From Asparagopsis taxiformis (lineage: Eukaryota > Rhodophyta > Florideophyceae > Bonnemaisoniales > Bonnemaisoniaceae), in assembly GCA_030407315.1 (NCBI GenBank), contig JALQPE010001977.1, positions 1 through 64,000 on the forward strand: DNA of 64,000 bases. The letters run 5' to 3'. Under the pieces are notes generated by a model, which was given only the letters and a program-made list of their open reading frames with translations, made no database searches and was not told the origin of the DNA. A program made the translations under genes and the position numbers. Shown here piece after piece: positions 19,506-29,626 of this stretch (its first letter is position 1; each line of letters opens with the position of its first letter).

Positions 19506-20167
19506 TGTAGTATACGTGGCAATTCCGAAATTGCAAATATTTACGTTTTCCGCAGAATTCGAATTTCGGCGGACACGACCGGCGACAGCAATGCACGAAC
19601 ATTGCTGGCGCATGCGCGCGCGCAACCGGCACACGTGTGCAACGAACGTACCGGCAACGGCCAACGGACCAACGGGTCCCTACGTGTGACCCACAAGGTT
19701 CTTTCCCAGTCGGGGACGTTACGAGCAGTGTTTACACTGTAAAGCGATACCATCGTGGCTATATAGGTATTGGCATCGTGCCGGGAGGGAAAGAGGACAA
19801 TACATCGAACGAGCAACGGCTCTAGTCTACGACTGACTTCTACGTTTTACGTTTACGTTCTGCCTAGCGAGGCTTCGTCTCCGTCGAGCTGCGTACTCCC
19901 TACCCATCGCCGCACGTAAGGCTGATTGCGTGTAGTGCCTCCGGGCTTGGTTGAGAGCGCCTCCGGTGACGTACCACCTCGTTTGCTAACGTAATCCTCG
20001 CGTGGATTGTTGCGTCGTGACGCTCGTGTGTACTCGCTAACCTATCTCTACCGTTCTACCTAACATACAGTCAAAACACCAGCGGGTGGACTGTTCGTTT
20101 CGTTTCGTAAGGACAGCGTGTCCACTAGCTCGTACCAGCTACTTCGTCACCGAACTATCATTCCACA
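19506..20167 (+). repeat. 3' LTR of the inner element
   Basis: 662 bp, same ends as the 5' LTR, followed at once by the GGTGA target duplication and the remainder of the outer element's gag. Its TATATA is at 19760-19765. Confidence 0.97.
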
Positions 20168-20548
20168 GGTGAGAAGTTGGCTCGTTTCTGTGAAGGTCTC
20201 AAGTCTCATATTCTTCTTGATGTTCGCAAGAACAACCCATCGGACCTTGATGCCGCTGCAAACATTGCTCTTAGCGTTGATGGTGCTTATTACGGAGCTG
20301 GGTTCTATACAGGAAAAGTTGTTCCTTCAAGTTATTCCGGGTACGCTCCCATGGAAATCGGCAACTTCGAGAAAAGCCATTCCATGAATTCCCAGAAGAG
20401 GAAGGATATTCGTGAGAACCTATGCTTTGTATGTCACAAGCCCGGTTGCAGAGCGTATAGGCACAAAGGGGAAGTCAAGAAGAGGCTTAACACGAACAAC
20501 ACTCAGGTTCATTGGGGAGCACCAAGTTCCTTTCCACAGGAAAACTAG
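20168..20548 (+). pseudogene. gag: gag, 3' part, of the outer element with zinc knuckle
   Basis: Continues the gag frame broken off at 6503 after the GGTGA duplication (GEKLARFCEGL). It contains a zinc knuckle of CCHC type (CFVCHKPGCRAYRH; the spacing C-X2-C-X3-C differs from the standard CX2CX4HX4C, so the call rests on position and basic surroundings). It ends at TAG 20546-20548, overlapping the pol frame, which is at -1. The product is the nucleocapsid end of the gag precursor. Confidence 0.85.
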
Positions 20549-21677
20549 TCGGTCCTCCTAAAAAGAAGTTATACGCTCAGGATGGACCTGAAAAGAGTGT
20601 GAATGTTCGATGCGCTGATGCGCAAGTTAAGAGACCAGAAAAGCCAGGAAGGGCTGTTCCAAGGCAGGAGAAGGGCCGTGTAGAGCCGAGAGTCTTGGAA
20701 GCTGAATCAAATACTATTGTTGGGAAAGAAAGCATCACTACTGATGACCCTATACCAGTAGATCCATTATTGGTTTTCCATGGAAAGTTGAACGGATTAC
20801 CAGTCAAAGTATTGAAAGATGATGGATGCAATACCAACGTAGTAGGGGCCGAGTTTCTGGGGAAGCAGAAATCTCGAGGAAATTTCATGATTCAGAAAGA
20901 GAAAATACAAGTCTCACACTCTCGAAAAGGTTCCACGGAAGAAGCATCTGAAGTAATCATCAAAGGAACATTGAATATGGGTTCACATACCTATACATCA
21001 AATTGGGTTGTTGCCAATTGTAGGTATGATGTTCTTTTGGGGATGCCATGGCATGTCGCCCACAATCCAGTTATCGATTACAAAAAAAGGATTGTGAAAT
21101 GTGGCCATCAGTTGCTTCACGCCTGTAAAGATCCTGATGATCCAAGGATTCATGTGACGAATCTTGTAGTGAGAAAATTCAGAAAAATGTTACGGAACAG
21201 GAAGAACAGTAATGACTTTGAAGTGTATCAAGTGTTCGAAAAGGAAAATATTCAGGGAATGAAAGGTTCCAAACACAGTGAGAGGTTGGGGAAGTTACTG
21301 ATAAAGTACCAGGAAGTGTTCAGAAGTGATCTTCCAGATGGACTTCCTCCCAAGCGAACAGTAGATCACGCGATCGATGTTCAGAAAGATGCTAAACCTC
21401 CACTGAGACCTCTATTTCAGCTGTCTCCCGCGGAACTAAGAGCAGCTAAAGAATATGTCGAGGAACTGCTGAAGAAAGGAAAAATAAGATCAAGTCACCT
21501 TATGGAGCTCCTCTGTTCTTTGTCAAAGAGAAAGACAAGCTTCGTGGAGTAGTCGATTATCGAGCTTTGAATCGAATCACGAAGAGGAACAACGCTCCAT
21601 TGCCGAGATCTGATGAAATGTTTGATCGCCTTGGGGGATCAAAATATTTTTCAAAACTAGACCTCAAGACGAGGTTC
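20512..21677 (+). pseudogene. pol: pol, 5' part (protease and start of RT), of the outer element
   Basis: Open at -1 relative to gag. The protease region contains a weakly conserved catalytic segment (VLKDDGCNTNVV, where DTG/DSG is expected; only DDG is seen) and a later VLLGMPW motif. The RT begins around 21440. A frameshift near 21497 separates it from the next RT motifs (GAPLFFVKEKDKLRGVVDY), which continue in another frame to LDLKTRF at 21677, where the solo LTR is inserted. Confidence 0.85.
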
Positions 21678-22952
21678 TGTAGGACCTTAGCCCTTGTAGA
21701 TGGATTATACCTCCGAGGAGGATTAGAGGATAGGGATAAGGCTTCGAACTCACGAGTGAGAGCGCCGATTCCACGAGGTTGACGCCTCGTGCGATCCTAG
21801 TAGCCCGAGGGCTGTGTCGGGTGGATCGATCCCTCGGAGCCCGGACACCTGTCTCCCAACCCGGTAGCGGGTGGTAGAGCGGGGTCCGGGACGGCTGGAT
21901 CTAACCTGCCGGAGGGATCTATCGGCCGTGGCCGTCCTCAACCCACTCAAGGGTTAACTAGGCACTTAGCGCGATGGATCCCCGCGGGGATTGTGGTCGC
22001 CTCCACGCGTGGTTTTCACACGACGTATTCCGCAACTGTGATACCACTGACGGCAGCGGTCGGGACCGTTTGAAAAGCCTGCGGGCGTTGGCTTCGGTTG
22101 ACCGGCTGGGGGTGCCAACCGACAGCACTCCCAGTCGGCAGCCTTGTCCCGGTGGGCGGACGGCCCCTCCCGGTCGCCTAGCGGCGTTAAAAGAAGCGGG
22201 AAGGTTCTCCACTACCGTGGAGACGAAATGCCCTAGGGCAATCCACGTGCACTCCCGCCGGAGGAGGCTCGCGGCGGGCAATTGGGGAAATGTGCGAGCG
22301 ATCCCCCAATTGGAGATCGAAACGGAGCAGCGGGTATCCGGTAAGGGAACTGCCGCCGCCGTTTAGTTGTAAGTTAAACGACCACGGTCGAAAGATTTGG
22401 AACCGAGACGATCTACCTTTATTGTAGCTTAGTGGTCAATCCGTTGACCTTAAATGGTCAACGAGACTGCCGGGACCGGACCAGGACCAATGGTCCCGGT
22501 CCGGCGTCCAATGGACCTTGTGGGGTGTTTATGCGGCCCAGGGGCCTTACAGAGTAAGCTGCTACGTTGCTACGTGTAAACTAATAGAAATGGCTAGCCG
22601 TAACACACACGTGCACAACTGTAACGGGAGAATCCTCCCGCTCGCACACGTGTGTGACTAATCGCGCCTATATCGCTACACGTTGCACGCTCGCCGAAGG
22701 GTCCCGCGCAAGCAATGTGGCCCGGTGCCAATGCAAGGCGGCACGCGCCCATTCGCCCTTGGGCGACAATTGCCTTGCCACGTCACCGCGGCCATTGATT
22801 CCCAACGCGGCTCTTCGCGGCTGATTCCCTATCGAGCACCCACTCACGCTCTCGAGCGTACCGCTTAAGCGACCCTTCCTGGCGCCCATTCCAGACGCCT
22901 GGAATTGTCCCTCCCGCGACCGCTCGCAGCGCAATACGGGACGAGTCCCACA
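21678..22952 (+). mobile_element. Solo LTR of a third retrotransposon family
   Basis: Starts TGTAGGACC and ends GAGTCCCACA (imperfect terminal inverted repeat, TG...CA), 1275 bp, flanked by GGTTC at 21673-21677 and 22953-22957. The host reading frame resumes directly after it (FHQIRV). There is no coding frame and no pair of long terminal repeats inside, so it is best read as a single LTR left by recombination; a non-autonomous element without LTR pairs is the alternative. Orientation is not established. Confidence 0.85.
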
Positions 22953-22957
22953 GGTTC

Positions 22958-25484
22958 CATCAGATCAGGGTGAAGCCGGAAGACATCGAGAAAACAGCGT
23001 TTAATACAAAATATGGGCAGTTCGAATATCTTGTCATGCCTATGGGTCTGTGTAACGCTCCTGCAACGTTTCAGACCTTGATGAACCAGATTTTCTATGA
23101 TTGTATTGATGTTTTCTTGGTTGTTTACATGGATGATCTACTAGTATTCAGCAAAACGGAAGAGGAACATTTTCGGAACTTGGAAACTGTATTGGAACGT
23201 CTGAAGAGAAATGAATTGTACGTTTCTCCAAAGAAATGTGAATTCTTTCAGACAGAGATCGACTTCTTGGGATTTTTGGTTGGTAGAGACGGCATCAGGG
23301 TTAATCCTGAAAAGGTTGACGTCCTTAAAACCTGGCCAAAACCAAAATCATTGACAGAGTTGAGAAGTTTCCTTGGTCTCTTACAGTTTTTCCGAAGGTT
23401 CATTCCGAAATTCTCTGGGATTGCGTCTCCATTGACGGATCTGACGAAGAAAGAAAAGGGTATTGGACAATGGGATGAAATCTGTGATGAAGCTTTCCAA
23501 AAGTTGAAAGATGCAATGATTCCGGCTCCAATATTAGTTGCACCTGATTGGAGAAAGGCCTTCTGAGGTCATGTTGATGCATCTCAGCTCGCTGTTGGTG
23601 GTACTCTAACTCAGCTGGACGAGAATGGGAAGGATCGTGTTATTGCCTTCTACTCAAAGAAGTTATCATCCACTGAGGCAGATTATACAGCGAATGACCG
23701 AGAACTTTTGGCTTTGATTTGAAAGATTTCGATGTTACCTCGAAGGAGTTGAATTTGAAATATTCACAGACAACCAAGTACTAAAGAGTTTATTTTCGAA
23801 AGTCAAGTTGAGTCGAAAAGAAGCGAGATGGTTGGAAACTCTAGGTAACTTTGGTATATTCCCGATAACCCTCAAACCTGGCAAGATTCATGTATTGGGT
23901 GATGTTTTATCAAGGGCTCCTCACGTTATAGCTGGGCGAAATGCTTCATTTAGCAATATTGAAGTACCTGAAATCAATTTTGAGGACATTGTAACCCGAT
24001 ATGATGATGACCAGTTCTTCGGACCAGTGGTAAGAGCCATGGAAGGAGATTTTCCTGAAGATGAGATTCAGAAACGGAAGCTGGAAAAGATCATACCATT
24101 GTTTTGTCGTGAACGGGCGAGGCTATTTTACAATGGAAAGTTGTGTGTACCGAGAAGGTCTGTGTCCAGTATTGTGCAAATGGCACATGACTCTAGGATA
24201 AGCGGTCATTTCAAGTTCTTGAAGACGCTAGCAAGACTTGAAAAATTCCATTGGAGACACAAAGCCCGAGATGTCCGGAAGTATGTGGAGGGATGCATGA
24301 AATGTCAGCAATACAAAGACTCTAATCAGAAGAAGTTGACTGATCCAACTTCTTTAGAGATTCCTGAGAGAAGATGGGGATCTCTAGCAACCGACTTTAT
24401 CGTAAGTCTACCCAAGACAAAAGACGGTTATGATGCTATAACTACCTGGGTAGACCAGTTGACGAGAAGAGTTCATTTTATCAAGTCAAGAGGTACTGAC
24501 ACTGCTGAGGATGTTGCGAATGCATTCTTCTCCAACATATTCAAGCTTCATGGACTTCCTGACAATGTGGTATCGGATCGAGATAGAAATTTTACATCCA
24601 AATTTTGGGATTGTTTGATGGAACTATGTGGCGTTAAGCTCAAGATGTCTACGAGCAGGCATCCACAGACGGATGGCACGTCCGAAATCATGAATCGGAT
24701 GATTGAGAACTATCTTCGGTGCTATTGTTCCTATAACCAAGACAATTGGGATGAACTTCAACCATCTGCAGAGTTTTCCTACAATTCTGCTGTTTCTGAA
24801 GATCTAGGTATGTCCCCTTTTGAGCTGGACCTGGGATGGATTCCAAAGTCTCCTTTGGACTTTGTGTCTGGAAATGAGATACCTGTGCAAAGTGTTGAGG
24901 AATTCAAGAAACGGCTTACAGCTTCTCTTGAAGATGCTAAGTACTCTTACAACATTGCGAAAGCAGCACAGAATGCGTATGCCTCCAGAAAGTTCAAGGA
25001 TCCAGACTATAGGGTGGGATCCAAGTTATGGATTAACAGGTCTTTGTTCAGGGATGCATACTCTCAGTCTCGGGAAAAGGAGAAGTTGACAGCAAGACGT
25101 TTTGGACCGTTTGTTGTGAAGGAATTGATTGGCAAAAATGCAGTTAGGTTGGATCTTCCTGATCATATCAAGATTCATCCTTTTGTTAATGTCAGTCACA
25201 CAAATCCTCATATAGAACAACCGAGTGATATTGCTGCTCCAATACCTCCTGTACCGGCCCCTGTCCCTGCTATTGAAGTTGATGAAATCGAGGTTGAAGC
25301 GATCTTGAATCATAGAAAAAGAGGACGAGGATATCAGTTCCTAACCTTGATGAAAGGTAGTCCTACGCATGATGCTTCATGGCAACCTACGAGGGATTTC
25401 ATAGACAGAGATGGCACGAAGACTGGAATATGGTTAGAATACATCCGGAAGAAGAATATTCTACCGGAATATCATGATGAATAA
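22958..25484 (+). pseudogene. pol: pol, 3' part (RT, RNase H, integrase, chromodomain), of the outer element
   Basis: RT continues with QIRVKPEDIEKTAF, MGLCNAPATFQ and the catalytic YMDD (near 23127-23138). A TGA at 23564 interrupts the RNase H start (HVDASQLAVGG follows), and a frameshift near 23718 breaks it again (TDNQVLKSLF is in the new frame). The frame 23808-25484 is intact and holds the integrase: zinc finger (HDSRISGH...CMKCQQ), Asp in ATDFIVSLP, Asp in VSDRDRNF and Glu in TSEIMNR, then a C-terminal chromodomain (VEAILNHRKRGRGYQFL). The two lesions plus that at 21497 make the polyprotein non-functional. Confidence 0.92.
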
Positions 25485-25510
25485 CTAAGTTGATGAGTAC
25501 ATCAACTGTG

Positions 25511-25524
25511 TGAGGGGGGAATAG
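25511..25524 (+). promoter_or_regulatory. Polypurine tract of the outer element
   Basis: TGAGGGGGGAATAG immediately before the 3' LTR; a purine run in the expected position for plus-strand priming. Confidence 0.85.
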
Positions 25525-25886
25525 TGTAACGAACTGAAGCTGATGTCAGCAATGGCCAGCATAAACTAGTGTATTCTAGACACTACAAGTTGCACTAAGT
25601 TTACTCATATACTATAGGCTGCTAGAAAGTAACTTGCTGTTACGCCTAGAAGTATCTAGTTGGCTATGTCATCGAGTGATGTCATGGTGGCATCATGTTA
25701 GATTTATTTTTGATGACATAATTTTATTTTGATTAGTATTTTCTAGAATTAGTTCGACATCGAACTACAATTCTATGGTGGGTATAAAAAGGCATGGTCA
25801 ACTCCGGTCTTGGGGGATCGGAGGCATCATCGATCATTCAACGAAAACAACTACCACTCAGCTATCCCGCATACACATTCGTTTCA
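25525..25886 (+). repeat. 3' LTR of the outer element
   Basis: 362 bp, four substitutions relative to the 5' LTR (about 1.1%), followed by the TAGGG target duplication. Confidence 0.97.
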
Positions 25887-25891
25887 TAGGG

Positions 25892-27891
25892 ATTCCGGAG
25901 TTTTATCAAATTTATTTCCAATTGGCTCTGATCCGGCACAAGATGCAATGTCAATTTATATCTAGGGGAGTGAAAGAGCACGTTTGTGGTTTCAGGGGGA
26001 GTAGGTGTTTTTCTGTAGTTCCATGCAGGTCAGTGAACTCTTTGTGGCATGCATCACCCCTGCCTATGATAAGTGCATCAACTATACTGCCATCAGTGCC
26101 ATCCCATCAAAGAACTCGAATATATCACTTCAGGAAGATCTGTTTATCTCGACGCGCATAGTAGAAGAAAATGGCGAAGGTCGGTTCGTAAATAGGATCA
26201 GTCATATAAAATTAATAATTATTCCCGCATGCATTGGTAGTAACTAAAGCTAGGCTAATTTCGGAAATGAAAGGTTCCAGATGGAAGAGAATCTAAACGA
26301 ATTCAATTTGACGGAAGTTTCTATTCACATTCTGTTTTCTCTTATTGGATAGAGCAAAAATAATCACGTGGGAATGTCGCTTGTCGGGGCCCCGAAGCGT
26401 CAATAGGATACCTTTGCGACCGGTAAGATCAATAGTCTAGATTAGATCTTTTAATATGGTCCTGGACGCATATGCTAGATGTTTGTTGCGTACAAGCCTA
26501 CATTTGTCATTGGAAAGATAGCATATGAAACAGATTCGGGGCACAGCGATGGAGAGTCGGGATATTAGAAACTTCAACATCACACGAATAGCAGAACGCT
26601 GAAGAAAATCACGTAGATAGATTTCTCGTACTGGAGAAAGTTTTCATTCCGAGGTATAACTGATGCTTGTTCACCTAATTCATCTCTAAATGGCTTGTCG
26701 TCTTCGTCTTTCCCACTCACTAGACCACGTTACGGTTGCGACGCGGACTTGCTGAATTGTCGATGGATGTTGCAACACGTCTTCTGTACGGAACGAGAAA
26801 AGAAAAACGAATTGTTGATATATATAGAAAAGATAAGATTTGTACGGTGCTGGGACTGGAAGTCAAGTCGAAAGGCGTGTGAATGATTGGGTTGAGAGAG
26901 TGTGCCATAGCAGGAAATGAGAGTACGCAATCTACCATTTCTGTGCTAGTCGCAAGCTCAAGGAGTGTGTTTGCGTGTGCGGCATATGGTGCCTCTGTCC
27001 CAGAAGCAACGTCGTGTGCTACCCTCGACTAGGAGTGGGTGAGTGAGAAAGGGTTGGTGGTATCGAAGAGTCTTGTGTCCTTCCACACTCCACACAGTGC
27101 ATATGACCAAAATAGAATGCTGGAACAAAGCCATCCCTGTGATTATGATTGGCTATAATAGGACTCCCTTGAGAAACTGTTGCGATTTACAAAGCTCCTA
27201 CTCACGTATTTTGCACCGAATGAGATGTCTATTCACAGGTCCAATCTCTATCGATCTGTACGTGATGACGTCAACGTTTAGCAACTATTGCTGCCAAAAT
27301 TGTGTCTCGGCAGGATTCATTTTGAATTTCACAGATGGAATCGATTATGTGGAACCGATTTGTAATGGGATATCTGTGTACTACAGTCAAGAAAAAAATC
27401 TCATGCATTTGACCCAGTGGAATTCAATCAAGGCAACAATGTCTCTAGCTGGAATTGAACTGTAGGGCACCATGCATAACATACTCAATGAAGGGTATTG
27501 TAAATTGCATTGCTGCCACCACCGCACCTACCAGTTGCTGAGTAGAACTGTCACTACGGCCGTGCATGCAGAAGTGGAGCAGTCGCAGAGTGTCAAATGC
27601 CAGTTTCATATCCGCAACAGCCACTAGAATCTCAATATCTTCAGTTCCTCCTCTCCTCGTCTTCTCATTCCAACCAGAATGTAATCCACTTGTAAGTAAG
27701 CTTACATTAATATATCAGCTTCTACCAAAACGCGCTGACATGTGTTCCTGACATCCACATATCATATGGAATGTTAAACGTAGAGCTGGGCTCATATTTC
27801 CCTTTCCATTACAATATTCTTGTTGCAATCACATGCGCGAGCTGTCTTTGATACAGCTAAAAAACTTGGAGCTGACATTACCCACTATTCA
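25892..27891. other. Intergenic stretch, no supported gene
   Basis: Frames at 26005-26247 (80 aa) and 27043-27465 (140 aa) exist but show no motif, no paralogue in the window and uneven composition; I do not call them genes. The 3' end contains the promoter of the first AAA gene. Confidence 0.5.
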
Positions 27892-27898
27892 TATAAAA
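27892..27898 (+). promoter_or_regulatory. TATA box of the first AAA ATPase gene
   Basis: TATAAAA 61 bp before the ATG at 27953. Because it lies inside the longer open frame that begins at 27833, it supports 27953 as the true start. Confidence 0.65.
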
Positions 27899-27952
27899 AC
27901 ACGAGCTCTCTATATTCGACCAAAAGTGCATCTCCATCACCCCCAATTCAAA

Positions 27953-29626
27953 ATGGTGACTTCTCCCACAAAGAAAAGCATCCAAATTCAAGACACAGAA
28001 GAAGAATGTTTCACCTCTGTCGTTCCGAAAGCAGCCCTATCTACAGTTGCAGCACAAATCGGAGTGAAAGTTTCAGATTTATACACCCTCACAGTCAGCG
28101 CCAATACTTCTCATCTGTACCAAGCAATTACGGAATATGCCGTTCTCAGCGAAGGAGAAAACTGTTGCAATTTTGAGCCTCCGTTAAAGGATAATCTCAT
28201 CGTTCTACCAGAGGACCCATACGAGCTGGATATTGATGAGTCTGACGATTCCGGGGATGAAACAGGAATGTATCGCAAGTCACTTGCCAGACTTGTTCGA
28301 GAACGTTCCCGAAAAGCAGCTCTGCGTTCAGGGAAGAGAAAAGGAAAAGTTCCGACCCCAAAATACAAGCATGGCCTGGGTACGGGAACCTTCTTCTGGC
28401 CACCTCTCAACCATCTCACAGGAGAAAAGTTGTCCAAAGACAGAAGCGAACGAGAATACTTGAAGAACCAGAGAGAGAAAGCTGTTTGGGAGAGAGTCTC
28501 TTTCACCGAAACCCACCAGGATTCATTCGAGCATGAACTTTCAAACACGGCTATTGGCACCCCAGTAACGGCTGATACTGATTCCGACTCCGAGACCTCG
28601 AAAGTTTCGTATGAAACGCGTACACAATTCGTTTTCGTCCATTACGCCATCGGTGAGCCACAAAAATCAACCTGCAAACAGCTGATAGTACAAGAACGTC
28701 AGGTACTCGTCGCCACTGTAGAAGGATCTAATGCTCTACGTACTTTTTCCAGAGAAATCGTGGAATGGCTGTCTGACCGAAATTTCAGGAATACAGACGG
28801 TCATAAGTATACTCTATACCGTTTCAAAACTTGCAGATTTGGGAATTATTGGAGGGACGAGGGTTTGAAACGACCACGCTCCGCAGATTCAGTCGTCTTA
28901 CCCGGTAATCAGCTCGAGTCCATTCTCAATGATGTCGCAGAGTTCCTCGACCCCATTTCAAAGAAATGGTTCATGAAGCGCGGCCTGCCCCACCGGCGCT
29001 CATATCTCTTCTACGGCCCTCCTGGAACAGGCAAAACTTCTACTATCCGTGTCATCGCCTCCACCTTCGGCCTCAACTGCTGCTACCTCTCCATGACCGA
29101 TTCCGAGTTCAGCAATCAATCACTGGCCGATGCTCTCAGTGAAATACCACCCAATGCTCTATTGGTGATCGAAGATGTAGATGCCTTGTTCAATGAGGAC
29201 AGGAAGAATGAACACTCGAACAATCTGACATTCTCTGGACTACTGAACGCTCTGGATGGGGTGATCAGTGTGGACGGAGTGGTAACCGTCATGACGACGA
29301 ACCACATTGAGCGATTGGACCGAGCCCTTGTGCGTGGTGGGCGAGTGGACCGGCGCATCCACTTTGGGCATCCATCGCAGGTACAAATAGAGAGGCTGTT
29401 CAAGTATTTCTACCCGGACGCGGATGACCGGAGAGCGGCTGAATTTGCAGAAATAATATTCTGTCGGCCGGAGGGGCACGAGGGACGTTCGATAGCGACA
29501 TTGCAACAGATGTTCATCCAATACAAGGGAGCGAGTGCTGAGGAATGTATTGCTGCAATTCCAGAGTTCTATGAGACGTATTTTCCCGACGGGTGTGGAG
29601 GAAAGCATTATACATTATTTTCTTAA
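27953..29626 (+). CDS. BCS1-like AAA ATPase, copy 1
   Basis: 557 aa. The C-terminal half is a BCS1-type AAA module: entry motif RPRSADSVVLPG, Walker A GPPGTGKTS (about residue 360), Walker B LLVIEDVDALF, sensor TTNHIERLD and arginine-finger region GGRVDRR. These ATPases use ATP hydrolysis to remodel or translocate proteins; true mitochondrial BCS1 inserts the Rieske protein into complex III. This protein has no N-terminal membrane helix but a ~330-residue N-terminal part with an acidic DESDDSGDE stretch and an aromatic GTGTFFWPPLNHL motif, so it is a BCS1 relative and not BCS1 itself; its substrate is unknown. The start is set by the TATA box and alignment with copy 2 at 33049. The last 720 bases of coding sequence are almost identical to copy 2 while the N-terminal halves are clearly diverged. 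Confidence 0.9.
   Translation: MVTSPTKKSIQIQDTEEECFTSVVPKAALSTVAAQIGVKVSDLYTLTVSANTSHLYQAITEYAVLSEGENCCNFEPPLKDNLIVLPEDPYELDIDESDDSGDETGMYRKSLARLVRERSRKAALRSGKRKGKVPTPKYKHGLGTGTFFWPPLNHLTGEKLSKDRSEREYLKNQREKAVWERVSFTETHQDSFEHELSNTAIGTPVTADTDSDSETSKVSYETRTQFVFVHYAIGEPQKSTCKQLIVQERQVLVATVEGSNALRTFSREIVEWLSDRNFRNTDGHKYTLYRFKTCRFGNYWRDEGLKRPRSADSVVLPGNQLESILNDVAEFLDPISKKWFMKRGLPHRRSYLFYGPPGTGKTSTIRVIASTFGLNCCYLSMTDSEFSNQSLADALSEIPPNALLVIEDVDALFNEDRKNEHSNNLTFSGLLNALDGVISVDGVVTVMTTNHIERLDRALVRGGRVDRRIHFGHPSQVQIERLFKYFYPDADDRRAAEFAEIIFCRPEGHEGRSIATLQQMFIQYKGASAEECIAAIPEFYETYFPDGCGGKHYTLFS
28859..29577 (+). repeat. Gene-conversion tract shared with copy 2 (33976-34694)
   Basis: 719 bp with only two differences from 33976-34694, both at synonymous third positions (29347 and 29356). 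Identity ends abruptly on both sides. The tract covers the whole AAA module. Confidence 0.93.

Larger units (their letters stand above)
6504..20167 (+). mobile_element. Inner 13.7-kb Ty3/gypsy chromovirus with antisense cargo gene
   Basis: LTRs of 662 bp (6504-7165 and 19506-20167), TG...CA, flanked by GGTGA at 6499-6503 and 20168-20172. Excision restores the outer element's gag reading frame, so the boundaries are exact. Order: LTR, primer site, gag (several frames), protease-RT-RNase H-integrase-chromodomain pol, about 2.5 kb of non-coding sequence with a tandem repeat, a long gene on the opposite strand, purine tract, LTR. The 5.3 kb between pol and the 3' LTR is unusual for the group. The whole element is CpG-rich and full of ACGT/TACG words, unlike the surrounding DNA. 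Confidence 0.98.
4952..25886 (+). mobile_element. Outer Ty3/gypsy chromovirus LTR retrotransposon, twice interrupted
   Basis: LTRs of 362 bp (4952-5313, 25525-25886) begin TG and end CA and differ at four positions. The element is flanked by the 5-bp duplication TAGGG (4947-4951, 25887-25891). After removing the 13,664-bp inner element plus its target duplication and the 1275-bp solo LTR plus its duplication, the element is about 5986 bp, a normal gypsy length. Order: LTR, primer site, structured leader, gag with zinc knuckle, protease, reverse transcriptase, RNase H, integrase, chromodomain, purine tract, LTR. The coding region carries several frameshifts and stops, so this copy is dead. Base composition is AT-rich and CpG-poor. 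Confidence 0.97.

Noticed and set aside
27043..27465. 140-codon plus-strand frame upstream of the AAA genes
   Set aside because: No recognisable domain and uneven composition; no support beyond length.
27833..27952. Upstream ATG giving a 597-residue form of the first AAA protein
   Set aside because: The TATA box lies inside this extension and the paralogue starts at the position equivalent to 27953.
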